Assembly (NCBI GenBank): GCA_964492065.1
Contig: CAZBHH010000007.1
Coordinates: forward strand, 1 to 64,000
DNA from: JADKAC01 sp964492065
GTDB lineage: Bacteria; Bacteroidota; Bacteroidia; Chitinophagales; BACL12
DNA: 64,000 nt
Reading direction: 5' to 3'
Under the pieces are notes generated by a model that did not search any database, was not told the DNA's origin, and saw only the letters and a list, made by a program, of their open reading frames with translations. Shown here piece by piece: positions 9,508-16,424 of this stretch (position 1 is its first letter; each line of letters opens with the position of its first letter). The position numbers were made by a program, and so were the translations under genes.

Positions 9508-10031
9508 ATTATTTTGAATTTTACGGACTTCCGGTGTCATTTCTGTTGGATGAAAAGCTGCTGAGGAAGAAATACCTCGAATTAGGCAAGCAATATCATC
9601 CCGATTTTTATTCAAATGCCAGCCCGGAAAAACAGGCTGAGATATTAGATCTTTCCACATTGAACAACAAGGCGTTTAAAACGCTCGGCGACTTTGGCAG
9701 GCGCATGCAGTACATACTGAAAGAAGCCGGTGAACTGGAAGAAGAGGAGAAATACCAATTGCCCCAGATTTTCCTGATGGAAATGATGGACATGAATGAA
9801 ATCTTAATGGATTTACAATTCGACCCCGACCCGCTGAAGAAAGAAGAAGTTTTAAACCACCTGGAGCAGATTCACACCCATTTGTACGGCGACATAGAAG
9901 GTGTGCTCAGGGATTTTCAACCGGACACCGCTACAAGGACGCAGTACCGGCAAATAAAAGAATATTACTATAAAAGCCGCTATTTGTTGCGTATTCGTGA
10001 GCAGTTGGATAAATTTGCCCTCCCCGACTAA
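9504..10031 (+). CDS. hscB: Fe-S cluster co-chaperone HscB (J-domain protein)
   Basis: A 175-residue J-domain co-chaperone that brings the scaffold-bound iron-sulphur cluster to the Hsp70 HscA and stimulates its ATPase. Seen: the J domain in the first ~75 residues with the obligatory HPD at 32-34 (YHPDF), followed by an acidic helical C-terminal bundle (ELEEEEKYQLPQIFLMEMMD, ~residues 76-95) which in HscB binds the scaffold protein. Length matches the family (170-175). The ATG overlaps the stop of the preceding gene. The last codons also carry the promoter of the next tRNA gene. A NifU-type protein and Mrp at 63 kb probably serve the same pathway. Confidence 0.9.
   Translation: MNYFEFYGLPVSFLLDEKLLRKKYLELGKQYHPDFYSNASPEKQAEILDLSTLNNKAFKTLGDFGRRMQYILKEAGELEEEEKYQLPQIFLMEMMDMNEILMDLQFDPDPLKKEEVLNHLEQIHTHLYGDIEGVLRDFQPDTATRTQYRQIKEYYYKSRYLLRIREQLDKFALPD
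9987..10017 (+). promoter_or_regulatory. Promoter of tRNA-Leu(CAA) inside the 3' end of hscB
   Basis: TTG at 9987-9989, a 20-base spacer and a perfect TAAATTTG at 10010-10017, 32 bases before the first base of the tRNA. Both boxes lie within hscB coding sequence. Confidence 0.6.
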
Positions 10032-10049
10032 AGCGCATGCCTGGAAATT

Positions 10050-10134
10050 GCCGTGGTGGTGGAACTGGTAGACACGCTGGACTCAAAATCCAGTGCCCTC
10101 AAAAAGCGTGTGGGTTCGATTCCCACCCACGGTA
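10050..10134 (+). tRNA. tRNA-Leu (anticodon CAA)
   Basis: An 85-base class II tRNA. The acceptor strand GCCGTGG at 10050-10056 pairs with CCACGGT at 10127-10133 (first pair G-U), with A as discriminator. The anticodon stem CTGGA/TCCAG encloses the loop CTCAAAA, giving anticodon CAA. A long variable arm (GCCCTCAAAAAGCGT region) and the GGTTCGATTC T-loop complete it. The 3' CCA is not encoded, so it must be added after transcription. Confidence 0.95.
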
Positions 10135-10165
10135 CCCGGGTTTAAAATTTTCTTCTGCCGTTTCG

Positions 10166-10197
10166 TTTGCTAATTGTAAGTTCCTGTTTTACCTTTG
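10166..10197 (+). promoter_or_regulatory. Promoter of rplU-rpmA
   Basis: TTTG at 10166-10169, a 20-base spacer and TACCTTTG at 10190-10197 make a full Bacteroidota -33/-7 promoter. The expected start of transcription is near 10204, leaving a leader of about 20 bases before rplU. Confidence 0.7.
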
Positions 10198-10222
10198 CAC
10201 CTTTGTTTAAATAGGAAATGCT

Positions 10223-10531
10223 ATGTACGCTATTGTAAGTATCGCCGGCCAGCAGTTTAAGGTGGAAGAAAACCAGGAAATTTATGTCCACCATCAAAAT
10301 GGAAATGAAGGGGATAGCCTGACGTTTAATGATGTGCTGTTAAAAGAAAATGAGGGCAAAGTGAGTGTCGGAACGCCAACGCTGCCCGATGCCAGCGTTT
10401 CCGCTACAATAGTTTCCCATGTAAAGGGCGACAAGGTGCTCATTTTTAAGAAAAAACGCCGCAAGGGATACCAGGTGATGAATGGCCACCGCCAATCGTT
10501 TACCAAATTGAAAATAGACAAAATCAAATAA
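10223..10531 (+). CDS. rplU: 50S ribosomal protein L21
   Basis: A 102-residue ribosomal protein that binds 23S rRNA in the large subunit. The start MYAIVSIAGQQFKVEENQEI, the middle VTIVSHVKGDKVLIFKKKRRKGY-like stretch (basic, residues ~60-82) and the end GHRQSFTKLKIDKI are the standard L21 features, and the length is normal. It stands first in the usual rplU-rpmA pair, 19 bases before rpmA, behind its own promoter. Confidence 0.97.
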   Translation: MYAIVSIAGQQFKVEENQEIYVHHQNGNEGDSLTFNDVLLKENEGKVSVGTPTLPDASVSATIVSHVKGDKVLIFKKKRRKGYQVMNGHRQSFTKLKIDKIK

Positions 10532-10550
10532 TTAATAAAAGCAGATAATT

Positions 10551-10823
10551 ATGGCTCATAAGAAAGGTGTCGGCAGTTCCAGGAACGGACGGGAGTCTCA
10601 CAGCAAACGCCTGGGTGTGAAAATTTGGGGTGGCCAGGAGGTGATTTCCGGTAATATTATCATTCGCCAAAGAGGTACCAAGTACCATCCCGGTAAGAAT
10701 GTGGGGCTCGGAAAAGACCATACTATTTATGCCCTTGTGGATGGAACCGTAAATTTTACACGTGGTAGAAAAGACAGGTCCGTTGTCCACGTATTACCTC
10801 ATACGGAAGCGGCAGAAGCCTGA
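10551..10823 (+). CDS. rpmA: 50S ribosomal protein L27
   Basis: A 90-residue large-subunit protein whose N-terminal tail reaches the peptidyl transferase centre. It begins directly with MAHKKGVGSSRNGRES, the mature form, without the cleavable extension found in Firmicutes. The typical GGQEVISGNIIIRQRGTKYHPG and GLGKDHTIYALVDG blocks are present. It follows rplU by 19 bases and is followed by a strong hairpin terminator, so the pair is a complete two-gene transcription unit. Confidence 0.97.
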   Translation: MAHKKGVGSSRNGRESHSKRLGVKIWGGQEVISGNIIIRQRGTKYHPGKNVGLGKDHTIYALVDGTVNFTRGRKDRSVVHVLPHTEAAEA

Positions 10824-10850
10824 TTTCGGATTTGCACTTAAATACTTTCA

Positions 10851-10883
10851 AAAAACCACGATGCTTTGCGTATCGTGGTTTTT
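10851..10883 (+). terminator. Intrinsic terminator after rpmA
   Basis: A perfect 12-base inverted repeat, AAAAACCACGAT at 10851-10862 and ATCGTGGTTTTT at 10872-10883, with a 9-base loop. The right arm ends in a T-run on the + strand. Confidence 0.85.
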
Positions 10884-10913
10884 CAGTTTATTAACTTTCG
10901 TCCGCATTATTAA

Positions 10914-12608
10914 ATGGAAACGGCACAACTGACGAATAAAGATGTTTCTGTACTCTTCAGGACTTTGGCGGATTTGATGGAATTGCACAATGAAAATCCG
11001 TTTAAGATAAAGAGTTATGCGAATGCGGCCTTTCATATCTCCCGGATGTCTGAACCCGTCATGCAAATGGATGCCAGGCAACTGGAATCTGTCCCCGGTA
11101 TTGGTAAGTCGGTGGCCTCTAAAATTATCGAGTTGCAAACAACGCATGCCATCCATGCCCTGGACCAGTTGTTGTCAATAACCCCGGAAGGGGTTGTCGA
11201 GATGATGCGCATAAAGGGTATCGGGGGGAAAAAGGCAGCCGTAATCTGGAATGAACTGGGTATAGAAAGTATTGGTGCGCTGTTGTACGCCTGTTATGAA
11301 AACCGGCTGACCAGGCTTAAGGGTTTTGGTGCGAAAACACAGGATTCCATTATTGAGGTAATTGAGTACTACCAGAATAATATTGGAAAATTCCACTACG
11401 CTACACTCGATGAGATCAGTATCCGGATAGTGGAGGACATTGCCGCACAAACCAATGTCAGCTGTTCATTGACGGGCGATATACGGCGCAAGTGCAACAC
11501 GCTGGAAATGGTAGAGGTATTGCTCGCATTGGAACCGGGTAAGGTCAAAGAACTGCCTTATATGTTGCCGTCGCTTACAAACGGGGAGATAAGTGGAAAT
11601 GTTTGGAAGGCGAAGACAGCTTCGAATATTCCGGTACTTATACATTGTGCGGCAAGAGCAGATTTTACATTAGCGCTATTTGAAACAACCGGTTCACAAG
11701 CGCATGTGCAGGCGGTAAAGGAGAGAATCGGCAAATGGCCTCCGGCGATTACCTCCGAGCAGGAAATATATGCATTGGCCGGACTTCCGTACATTCCGCC
11801 GGAGATGCGGGATTTGCCGCTCTCCGCAATCGACACCGATAAATTCTCATCCGAAAAACTGGTGGAGCAAGCGGATATTAAAGGCGTTATACACAATCAC
11901 AGTACCTGGAGCGATGGAAAAAATACGCTGGAGGAAATGGCCCGTGCGTGTATTGAAAAAGGTTATGCCTACCTGGTAATCAGCGATCACAGTAAAACAG
12001 CCGTTTATGCCGGCGGATTAACTGCCGAACAGGTGCAAGCCCAGCACCGGGAAATTGATACGCTGAATAAGGAGTTGGCGCCGTTTAAGATTTTCAAGAG
12101 TATTGAATCCGATATATTAAACGACGGAAGCCTGGATTACCCGGAAGATGTTTTGCGGCAGTTTGATTTGGTGATTGCTTCGGTACATCAAAACCTGCGC
12201 ATGGATATGGACAAAGCCATGTCGCGGTTACTGGCTGCCATTGAGAATGCCTATACCGCCATTCTGGGACATATGACCGGCAGGCTGCTGTTGTCGAGGC
12301 AGGGTTATCCGGTTGACCATGAAAAAATAATCGATGCATGTGCCGCAAATGATGTGATAATTGAGTTAAACGCAAACCCCTATCGCCTGGATATGGATTA
12401 CACATGGATACCTTATGCCATGCGGCGGGGAGTGAAAATCGCCATTAACCCGGATGCGCACAGCGTCGAAGGGATCGGCGATATCTATTACGGCGTTAGT
12501 TCCGCCCGCAAGGGAGGGCTTACCGCCTCGATGACATTAAATACACTGACACTGGGTGAATTTTCGGATTTCATTGCAGGCAGGAAACGCATTAAAGGCA
12601 TTGCGTAA
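10914..12608 (+). CDS. polX: PolX-type protein: degenerate family X polymerase fused to PHP phosphoesterase
   Basis: A 564-residue protein with the PolX layout. Residues ~1-155 contain helix-hairpin-helix motifs (VPGIGKSVASKI, IKGIGGKKAAVIW, LKGFGAKTQDSI). Residues ~160-300 follow the family X palm, but where active polymerases have GDIDIL after the RR motif, this one reads GDIRRKCNTLEMVEVLL (~188-204): neither metal-binding aspartate is kept. Residues ~325-564 are a PHP domain with HNHSTWSDG, ISDHS, ASVHQN, GHMTGR and NPDAHS all present, so a metal-dependent 3'-5' exonuclease/phosphoesterase should work. In family members the PHP domain trims 3' ends in base excision repair. Polymerase activity is doubtful here. 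It heads an operon with a UbiA enzyme (2-base gap), ruvX and def. Confidence 0.88.
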   Translation: METAQLTNKDVSVLFRTLADLMELHNENPFKIKSYANAAFHISRMSEPVMQMDARQLESVPGIGKSVASKIIELQTTHAIHALDQLLSITPEGVVEMMRIKGIGGKKAAVIWNELGIESIGALLYACYENRLTRLKGFGAKTQDSIIEVIEYYQNNIGKFHYATLDEISIRIVEDIAAQTNVSCSLTGDIRRKCNTLEMVEVLLALEPGKVKELPYMLPSLTNGEISGNVWKAKTASNIPVLIHCAARADFTLALFETTGSQAHVQAVKERIGKWPPAITSEQEIYALAGLPYIPPEMRDLPLSAIDTDKFSSEKLVEQADIKGVIHNHSTWSDGKNTLEEMARACIEKGYAYLVISDHSKTAVYAGGLTAEQVQAQHREIDTLNKELAPFKIFKSIESDILNDGSLDYPEDVLRQFDLVIASVHQNLRMDMDKAMSRLLAAIENAYTAILGHMTGRLLLSRQGYPVDHEKIIDACAANDVIIELNANPYRLDMDYTWIPYAMRRGVKIAINPDAHSVEGIGDIYYGVSSARKGGLTASMTLNTLTLGEFSDFIAGRKRIKGIA

Positions 12609-12610
12609 TC

Positions 12611-13465
12611 ATGGGTATGAAACACTATCTCTCGCTTATTAAATTCAGCCATACGGTATTTGCATTGCCTTTTGCGATTATCGGATTTGTCCTGGGAATA
12701 AAATGGGGGGCAGGAGAGTTCACATGGGTGGATTTTCTGTTGGTTTTGGGATGTATGGTTTTCGGAAGAAGCGCCGCCATGGCTTTTAACCGGTATGTCG
12801 ATCGGAAAATTGACGGCTTGAATTCCCGGACTGCAGGCCGGGAGATGCCCGCGGGAATACTCTCGGGCAAACAGGTAATGGTATTTGTCGTTTTGAATTG
12901 TATAGGGTTTATTATTTGTGCCGGATTGCTGAATACCCTCTGCCTTTTGTTGTCGCCGGTGGCATTGGGCATAATACTGGGCTACAGCTATACCAAGCGA
13001 TTTACCTGGCTATGCCATTTTATTTTAGGGTTGAGCCTGTCGCTTGCTCCAATCGGGGCTTATATCGCAGTTACTGCGCAATTTGATTTTCTGCCGCTGT
13101 TATTTGCATTTGCCGTGCTCACCTGGGTGGGTGGTTTCGATATCATCTATGCATTGCAGGACGAAGAATTCGACAATGCGCAGCAATTATTTTCGATTCC
13201 GGCCCTTACCGGAAAAAAGAAAGCCCTTTTCATTTCAAATGGCGTTCATACAATTACCGCCGTCCTCATCCTGGTAGCGGGAATTTTAGGGCATTTTCAC
13301 TTTTGGTATTTTACGGGAGCTGGTATCTTTATCAGTATGTTGATATATCAGCATCTCATCGTAAAAGCCGACGACCTCTCAAGGGTAAACCTGGCCTTTT
13401 TCACAACTAACGGTATTGCCAGCGTGATTTTCGGAGTATTCACCATAATCGATTTATTGCTTTAG
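12611..13465 (+). CDS. UbiA-family prenyltransferase (4-hydroxybenzoate octaprenyltransferase-like / MqnP-like)
   Basis: A 284-residue integral membrane enzyme with about eight helices that transfers a polyprenyl chain to an aromatic acid in quinone synthesis. Both Asp-rich motifs are present: NRYVDRKIDGLNSRT (~residues 60-74), and DIIYALQDEEFD (~177-188), which bind the Mg-diphosphate. In Bacteroidota, proteins of this exact type are often linked to menaquinone synthesis by the futalosine route (MqnP) rather than to ubiquinone; no other mqn gene is in view, so I give no symbol. It begins 2 bases after polX and ends 1 base before ruvX, so it is inside one operon with DNA and translation housekeeping genes. 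Confidence 0.88.
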   Translation: MGMKHYLSLIKFSHTVFALPFAIIGFVLGIKWGAGEFTWVDFLLVLGCMVFGRSAAMAFNRYVDRKIDGLNSRTAGREMPAGILSGKQVMVFVVLNCIGFIICAGLLNTLCLLLSPVALGIILGYSYTKRFTWLCHFILGLSLSLAPIGAYIAVTAQFDFLPLLFAFAVLTWVGGFDIIYALQDEEFDNAQQLFSIPALTGKKKALFISNGVHTITAVLILVAGILGHFHFWYFTGAGIFISMLIYQHLIVKADDLSRVNLAFFTTNGIASVIFGVFTIIDLLL

Positions 13466-13466
13466 G

Positions 13467-13877
13467 ATGGCGAGAATCATGTCCATAGATTACGGAGCCC
13501 GGCGGGTGGGTATTGCAGTAAGCGACCCGATGCAGATAGTCGCCACTCCCTTAACAACGGTACCCGCTGAAAAAATTTTTGAATATCTTGCAGCGTATTT
13601 CGAAAAGGAGGCGGTGGAAACGATCGTGGTGGGCTATCCGACCGGCCTGGACGGCAAACCGACACATGCCACGCCCCTGGTCGAAACGTTTCTCACCGGT
13701 CTGAGAAAGAGGTGGCCTGTAATGGAAATAATTACCCGGGATGAAACTTTCACCTCTAAAATGGCAGTTAAAGCATTGCAGGAGAGCGGTGTGAAAAAAA
13801 AGCGCCGGCGGGATAAGGGCCTTATTGATAAAATGAGCGCTGTTATAATTTTACAGGAATATTTGCAATACCGATAA
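13467..13877 (+). CDS. ruvX: Holliday junction resolvase-like / pre-16S rRNA nuclease RuvX (YqgF)
   Basis: A 136-residue RNase H-fold nuclease. The first catalytic Asp is in SIDYGARRVGIAVSD (residues ~6-19), the middle block VVGYPTGLDGKPT carries the conserved glycines, and DETFTSKMAV plus KKKRRRDKGLIDKMSAVIIL close the active site, with the last Asp in GLIDKMSA. In E. coli YqgF is needed for processing of the 16S rRNA 5' end, while the family was first proposed as a junction resolvase. Length is typical. It lies 1 base after ubiA and 1 base before def, so the genes are probably co-translated. Confidence 0.93.
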   Translation: MARIMSIDYGARRVGIAVSDPMQIVATPLTTVPAEKIFEYLAAYFEKEAVETIVVGYPTGLDGKPTHATPLVETFLTGLRKRWPVMEIITRDETFTSKMAVKALQESGVKKKRRRDKGLIDKMSAVIILQEYLQYR

Positions 13878-13878
13878 T

Positions 13879-14469
13879 ATGATTTTACCAATAGTAGGTT
13901 ATGGGAACCCGGTTTTGAAAAAGGTTGCCGAAGCTGTTTCTCCCGGATACCCCGGCCTGGATGCACTGATCCGGGATATGTGGGATACCATGTACAACGG
14001 CAGGGGTGTGGGGCTTGCCGCCCCGCAGGTAGGTAAAAATATCCGTATTTTCATCATGGACAGCGAGCAGTTAGTAAAGGAAAATGAAGAGATGGATTCC
14101 GATGATGAAAAATACAAAATCACCAGCGGGATAAAGCAGGTGTTCATCAATCCCACCATTCTGAATGAATCCGGAACGCCCTGGATATATGAAGAAGGCT
14201 GTCTGAGTATTCCCGATATCCGGGTGAAGATTTCGAGGAAGGAGTACGTGGAAATACAGTATTACAATGAGCATTTTGAATTGCGTACCGGGCGCTACGA
14301 TGGTATGAATGCCCGGATAATCCAACACGAATACGATCACCTGGAGGGCATATTAATAACAGATAAGGTGACTCCGTTGAAGAAGAGCCTGTTAAAGGGC
14401 AAACTGGAAAATATTCGCAAAGGCAAGGTAGATGTTAAATACCGCATGCGTTTCGCAACAGCCAAATAA
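13879..14469 (+). CDS. def: Peptide deformylase
   Basis: A 196-residue Fe(II) enzyme that removes the formyl group from nascent proteins. All three motifs are intact: GVGLAAPQVG (~43-52), EEGCLSIP (~105-112, Cys ligand) and HEYDHLEG (~150-157, two His ligands and catalytic Glu). The insert between motifs 1 and 2 (EQLVKENEEMDSDDEKYK) is longer and more acidic than in E. coli, as is usual for the type 1 enzymes of Bacteroidota. Last gene of the polX operon; it converges on a minus-strand gene with a 2-base gap and no terminator between them. Confidence 0.96.
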   Translation: MILPIVGYGNPVLKKVAEAVSPGYPGLDALIRDMWDTMYNGRGVGLAAPQVGKNIRIFIMDSEQLVKENEEMDSDDEKYKITSGIKQVFINPTILNESGTPWIYEEGCLSIPDIRVKISRKEYVEIQYYNEHFELRTGRYDGMNARIIQHEYDHLEGILITDKVTPLKKSLLKGKLENIRKGKVDVKYRMRFATAK

Positions 14470-14471
14470 AA

Positions 14472-15098
14472 TTACTTATTGCTTTTGAAGTCGCCCCGCT
14501 TCCAGGCTTCGAAAAACTCTATCCAATTGAAGACATTGAAAATGGTCAACGGCGGATTCTGGCCGGCATAGTACAACTCCCTGCCGATTTGTTTGGTGTA
14601 ATAATCCTGGTTGGCGTCGGCGTCATAACTCAATTCCAGCCCCATTTCTTTCAGCCGCTCCCGCTCTAAATTTTTTCTCGCTATATCGAGGTAAGTATCC
14701 GGTACGTCGTAAGCGAGGAATGCCTTCCTGAAATCCCTGGGAGTCGGCCAGGGGTAGATGATGGTCTCAGCCAGGTAAACCGTGTCGCTGGTGAGCAGTT
14801 GAATAATAGAATACCTGTCATCCTTCAGGCCGAAGGGAATTACATAACTGTCATCCATGAATCCAACGGCCGAAAACAGGATGGTATCGCCTTCCTGGGC
14901 TACGAAAGAGAAAAAGCCTCTCAGGTTGGTGGATGTACCACGCATTGAATGTTTTTCAAAGATATTTACGAATGGAATGCCGATCAGGCTATCGCTCGTC
15001 ATAACGATTCCGGTAAACTGAATGACCTTCCGTTCATTTACCTGGGCGGTAAGGCAAAGACTGCTGATAAATACAGGGATGAGCAGAAACAGGCGCAT
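14472..15098 (-). CDS. Exported protein with carboxypeptidase-regulatory-like domain
   Basis: A 208-residue exported protein. Residues 1-18 are a signal peptide (LLIPVFISSLCLTAQ). Residues ~28-105 form the beta-sandwich domain seen in TonB-dependent receptors and many Bacteroidota surface proteins (CarboxypepD_reg-like): FTGIVMTSDSLIGIPFVNIF, STNLRGFFSFVAQEGDTILFSAVGF. The rest is helical and polar (DFRKAFLAYDVPDTYLDIARKN) with no catalytic motif. No outer-membrane barrel follows, so it acts as a stand-alone domain, perhaps a periplasmic binding module. The start is fixed by a perfect -7 box four bases upstream. Proteins of this size with this domain are common in the phylum but of unknown role. 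Confidence 0.8.
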   Translation of the reverse strand: MRLFLLIPVFISSLCLTAQVNERKVIQFTGIVMTSDSLIGIPFVNIFEKHSMRGTSTNLRGFFSFVAQEGDTILFSAVGFMDDSYVIPFGLKDDRYSIIQLLTSDTVYLAETIIYPWPTPRDFRKAFLAYDVPDTYLDIARKNLERERLKEMGLELSYDADANQDYYTKQIGRELYYAGQNPPLTIFNVFNWIEFFEAWKRGDFKSNK

Positions 15099-15102
15099 TC
15101 TG

Positions 15103-15110
15103 CAAATCTA
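15103..15110 (-). promoter_or_regulatory. -7 promoter box of the carboxypeptidase-regulatory-like gene
   Basis: On the minus strand TAGATTTG (TAnnTTTG), four bases before the ATG at 15098. This spacing implies a leaderless or almost leaderless mRNA. Confidence 0.6.
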
Positions 15111-15159
15111 ATTATTGAATGACGGAATACCTTGCCTGAATTGGGTATTGCATGAGATG

Positions 15160-15411
15160 TCAGGGATTCCATTGTGCGGAAAACGCATCCGCAGGCAGAA
15201 TATTAAAAGTGTTCCGGAAATTGACGGAAGCGGAAGTATGGTATTGCGTCAACACATCTTCCCCGCCATTGGCAGGTTGAAGCATTTCCATTTGCGTTGA
15301 ACTGCGGTAATCGGCAGCGTAAAACGTAAAGGCATCCTGCATCAGGATACGGACAGTAAAATGGCCCGCAATTACGATGATAATAGCTATGGTGCTTAAA
15401 TATTTTTTCAT
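15160..15411 (-). CDS. Small membrane-anchored or exported protein, unknown
   Basis: An 83-residue frame with a convincing N-terminal export signal: MKKY followed by the hydrophobic run LSTIAIIIVIAGHF. The remaining ~60 residues are polar with FTFYAADYRSS and ANGGEDVLTQYH stretches and no cysteine, so a lipoprotein is excluded. I do not recognise a family. It sits alone between two minus-strand genes, 61 bases upstream of the carboxypeptidase-regulatory-like gene. Its frame is the only one here that starts with a good signal sequence; the opposite-strand frame has none. Moderate confidence that it is translated. Confidence 0.5.
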   Translation of the reverse strand: MKKYLSTIAIIIVIAGHFTVRILMQDAFTFYAADYRSSTQMEMLQPANGGEDVLTQYHTSASVNFRNTFNILPADAFSAQWNP

Positions 15412-15625
15412 AACGGAGGCTTTTTTGTGTTAGCAATACGAAGCTATTGCCATTTTACAGGGCTGCCAAAGACAATTGAAAGCCACTATCAGCCCGAATA
15501 TTTCAGGAAATTGTACTCCCGACCCTCGGATTTCCCATAAACTTTGGGTTTCCGGGATAGTTATGTGATTTTTTGATGACAAATTTTTTATGTTATCGGT
15601 TATTTTCCGCGGTGGCAAAAAAAAC

Positions 15626-15649
15626 AAAACCGGCTCTTTAGCCGGTTTT
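15626..15649 (-). terminator. Hairpin terminator after the small T9SS cargo gene
   Basis: AAAACCGGC at 15626-15634 and GCCGGTTTT at 15641-15649 form a perfect 9-base stem with a 6-base loop, 17 bases after the stop of the minus-strand gene at 15667. A/T runs on both sides allow it to work in both directions. Confidence 0.75.
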
Positions 15650-15666
15650 AGGAGGTTTTAATCCAA

Positions 15667-16170
15667 TTATTTCTGGACTTTTATCTTTTTTACCACCCGC
15701 CCGGTGTCGGATTGTATATTCAGGAAATAGATGCCTTCAGGCAAAGAGGTGATGTCAATACGCATGCTTAAGGCATTGATGGGCTGATCAATTATTACAT
15801 TGCCCACCAGGTTCAGGATGCTGATATTTCCGGAAACCTCTTGTTCCAGGGTTACGATAAGGTAATCGGATGCCGGGTTGGGATAAATATTCAAGATGAG
15901 ATCATTCAGATCGTAGTCTTTGGAATCGAAATTTTGCCGGGTAGCACTTTCCGGGCTGTCTCCTTCCAGTTCGCCTTCCTCGACACCCTCATCGCTGCCA
16001 AAGGATGCACTGATCGTATTATTATCGGGCATCAGGGTGGTTATGTCGGGCTTAAATCCGCCGAGGTTTTCTATTTCCGGGTTTGTAGTACTCTCGGATC
16101 TTATGGTCGCCTGGGCATAAATTACTGCCGTTGAAAGCAGAAATACGAGGAATGGTAGAGTTTTATGCAT
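15667..16170 (-). CDS. Small secreted protein consisting mainly of a T9SS type A sorting domain
   Basis: A 167-residue protein made of three parts: a signal peptide (MHKTLPFLVFLLSTAVIYAQ), an acidic, low-complexity linker of ~65 residues (for example SDEGVEEGELEGDSPES), and a complete T9SS C-terminal sorting domain beginning LNIYPNPASDYLIVTLEQE and ending VVKKIKVQK. There is no room for a folded cargo domain, so the passenger is the acidic linker itself. The ATG at 16170 is chosen because it starts the signal peptide directly; the upstream extension is not signal-like. A near-consensus -7 box (TAACTTTC) lies upstream. What such a minimal cargo does is unknown; surface display of an acidic peptide is an inference. 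Confidence 0.8.
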   Translation of the reverse strand: MHKTLPFLVFLLSTAVIYAQATIRSESTTNPEIENLGGFKPDITTLMPDNNTISASFGSDEGVEEGELEGDSPESATRQNFDSKDYDLNDLILNIYPNPASDYLIVTLEQEVSGNISILNLVGNVIIDQPINALSMRIDITSLPEGIYFLNIQSDTGRVVKKIKVQK

Positions 16171-16424
16171 ACACTTTTTGGCTGTGAAAGTTAAATTTAT
16201 GACTAAATTAAGACGTACTTTAACCAAAAGTAAGTACAAATATGCATATATATCGGTTCACAATTTTTGTGTATTTGTTGTTGAAAACTATATAATACAA
16301 ACAAAATCAGTTAATTAAAATATTAAATTTCAATTAAAATGCCATAATTTATCCCGTTTATTTGTTCATAAATAACCGGAAAGGCCTGTTGCAAAATCTA
16401 TGTTTAATTTAACGGAGAATTTTA

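Noticed and set aside
15430..15627. A 65-residue minus-strand frame between the terminator and the small exported protein
   Set aside because: It overlaps the terminator hairpin, has no signal or domain and a composition unlike the genes around it.
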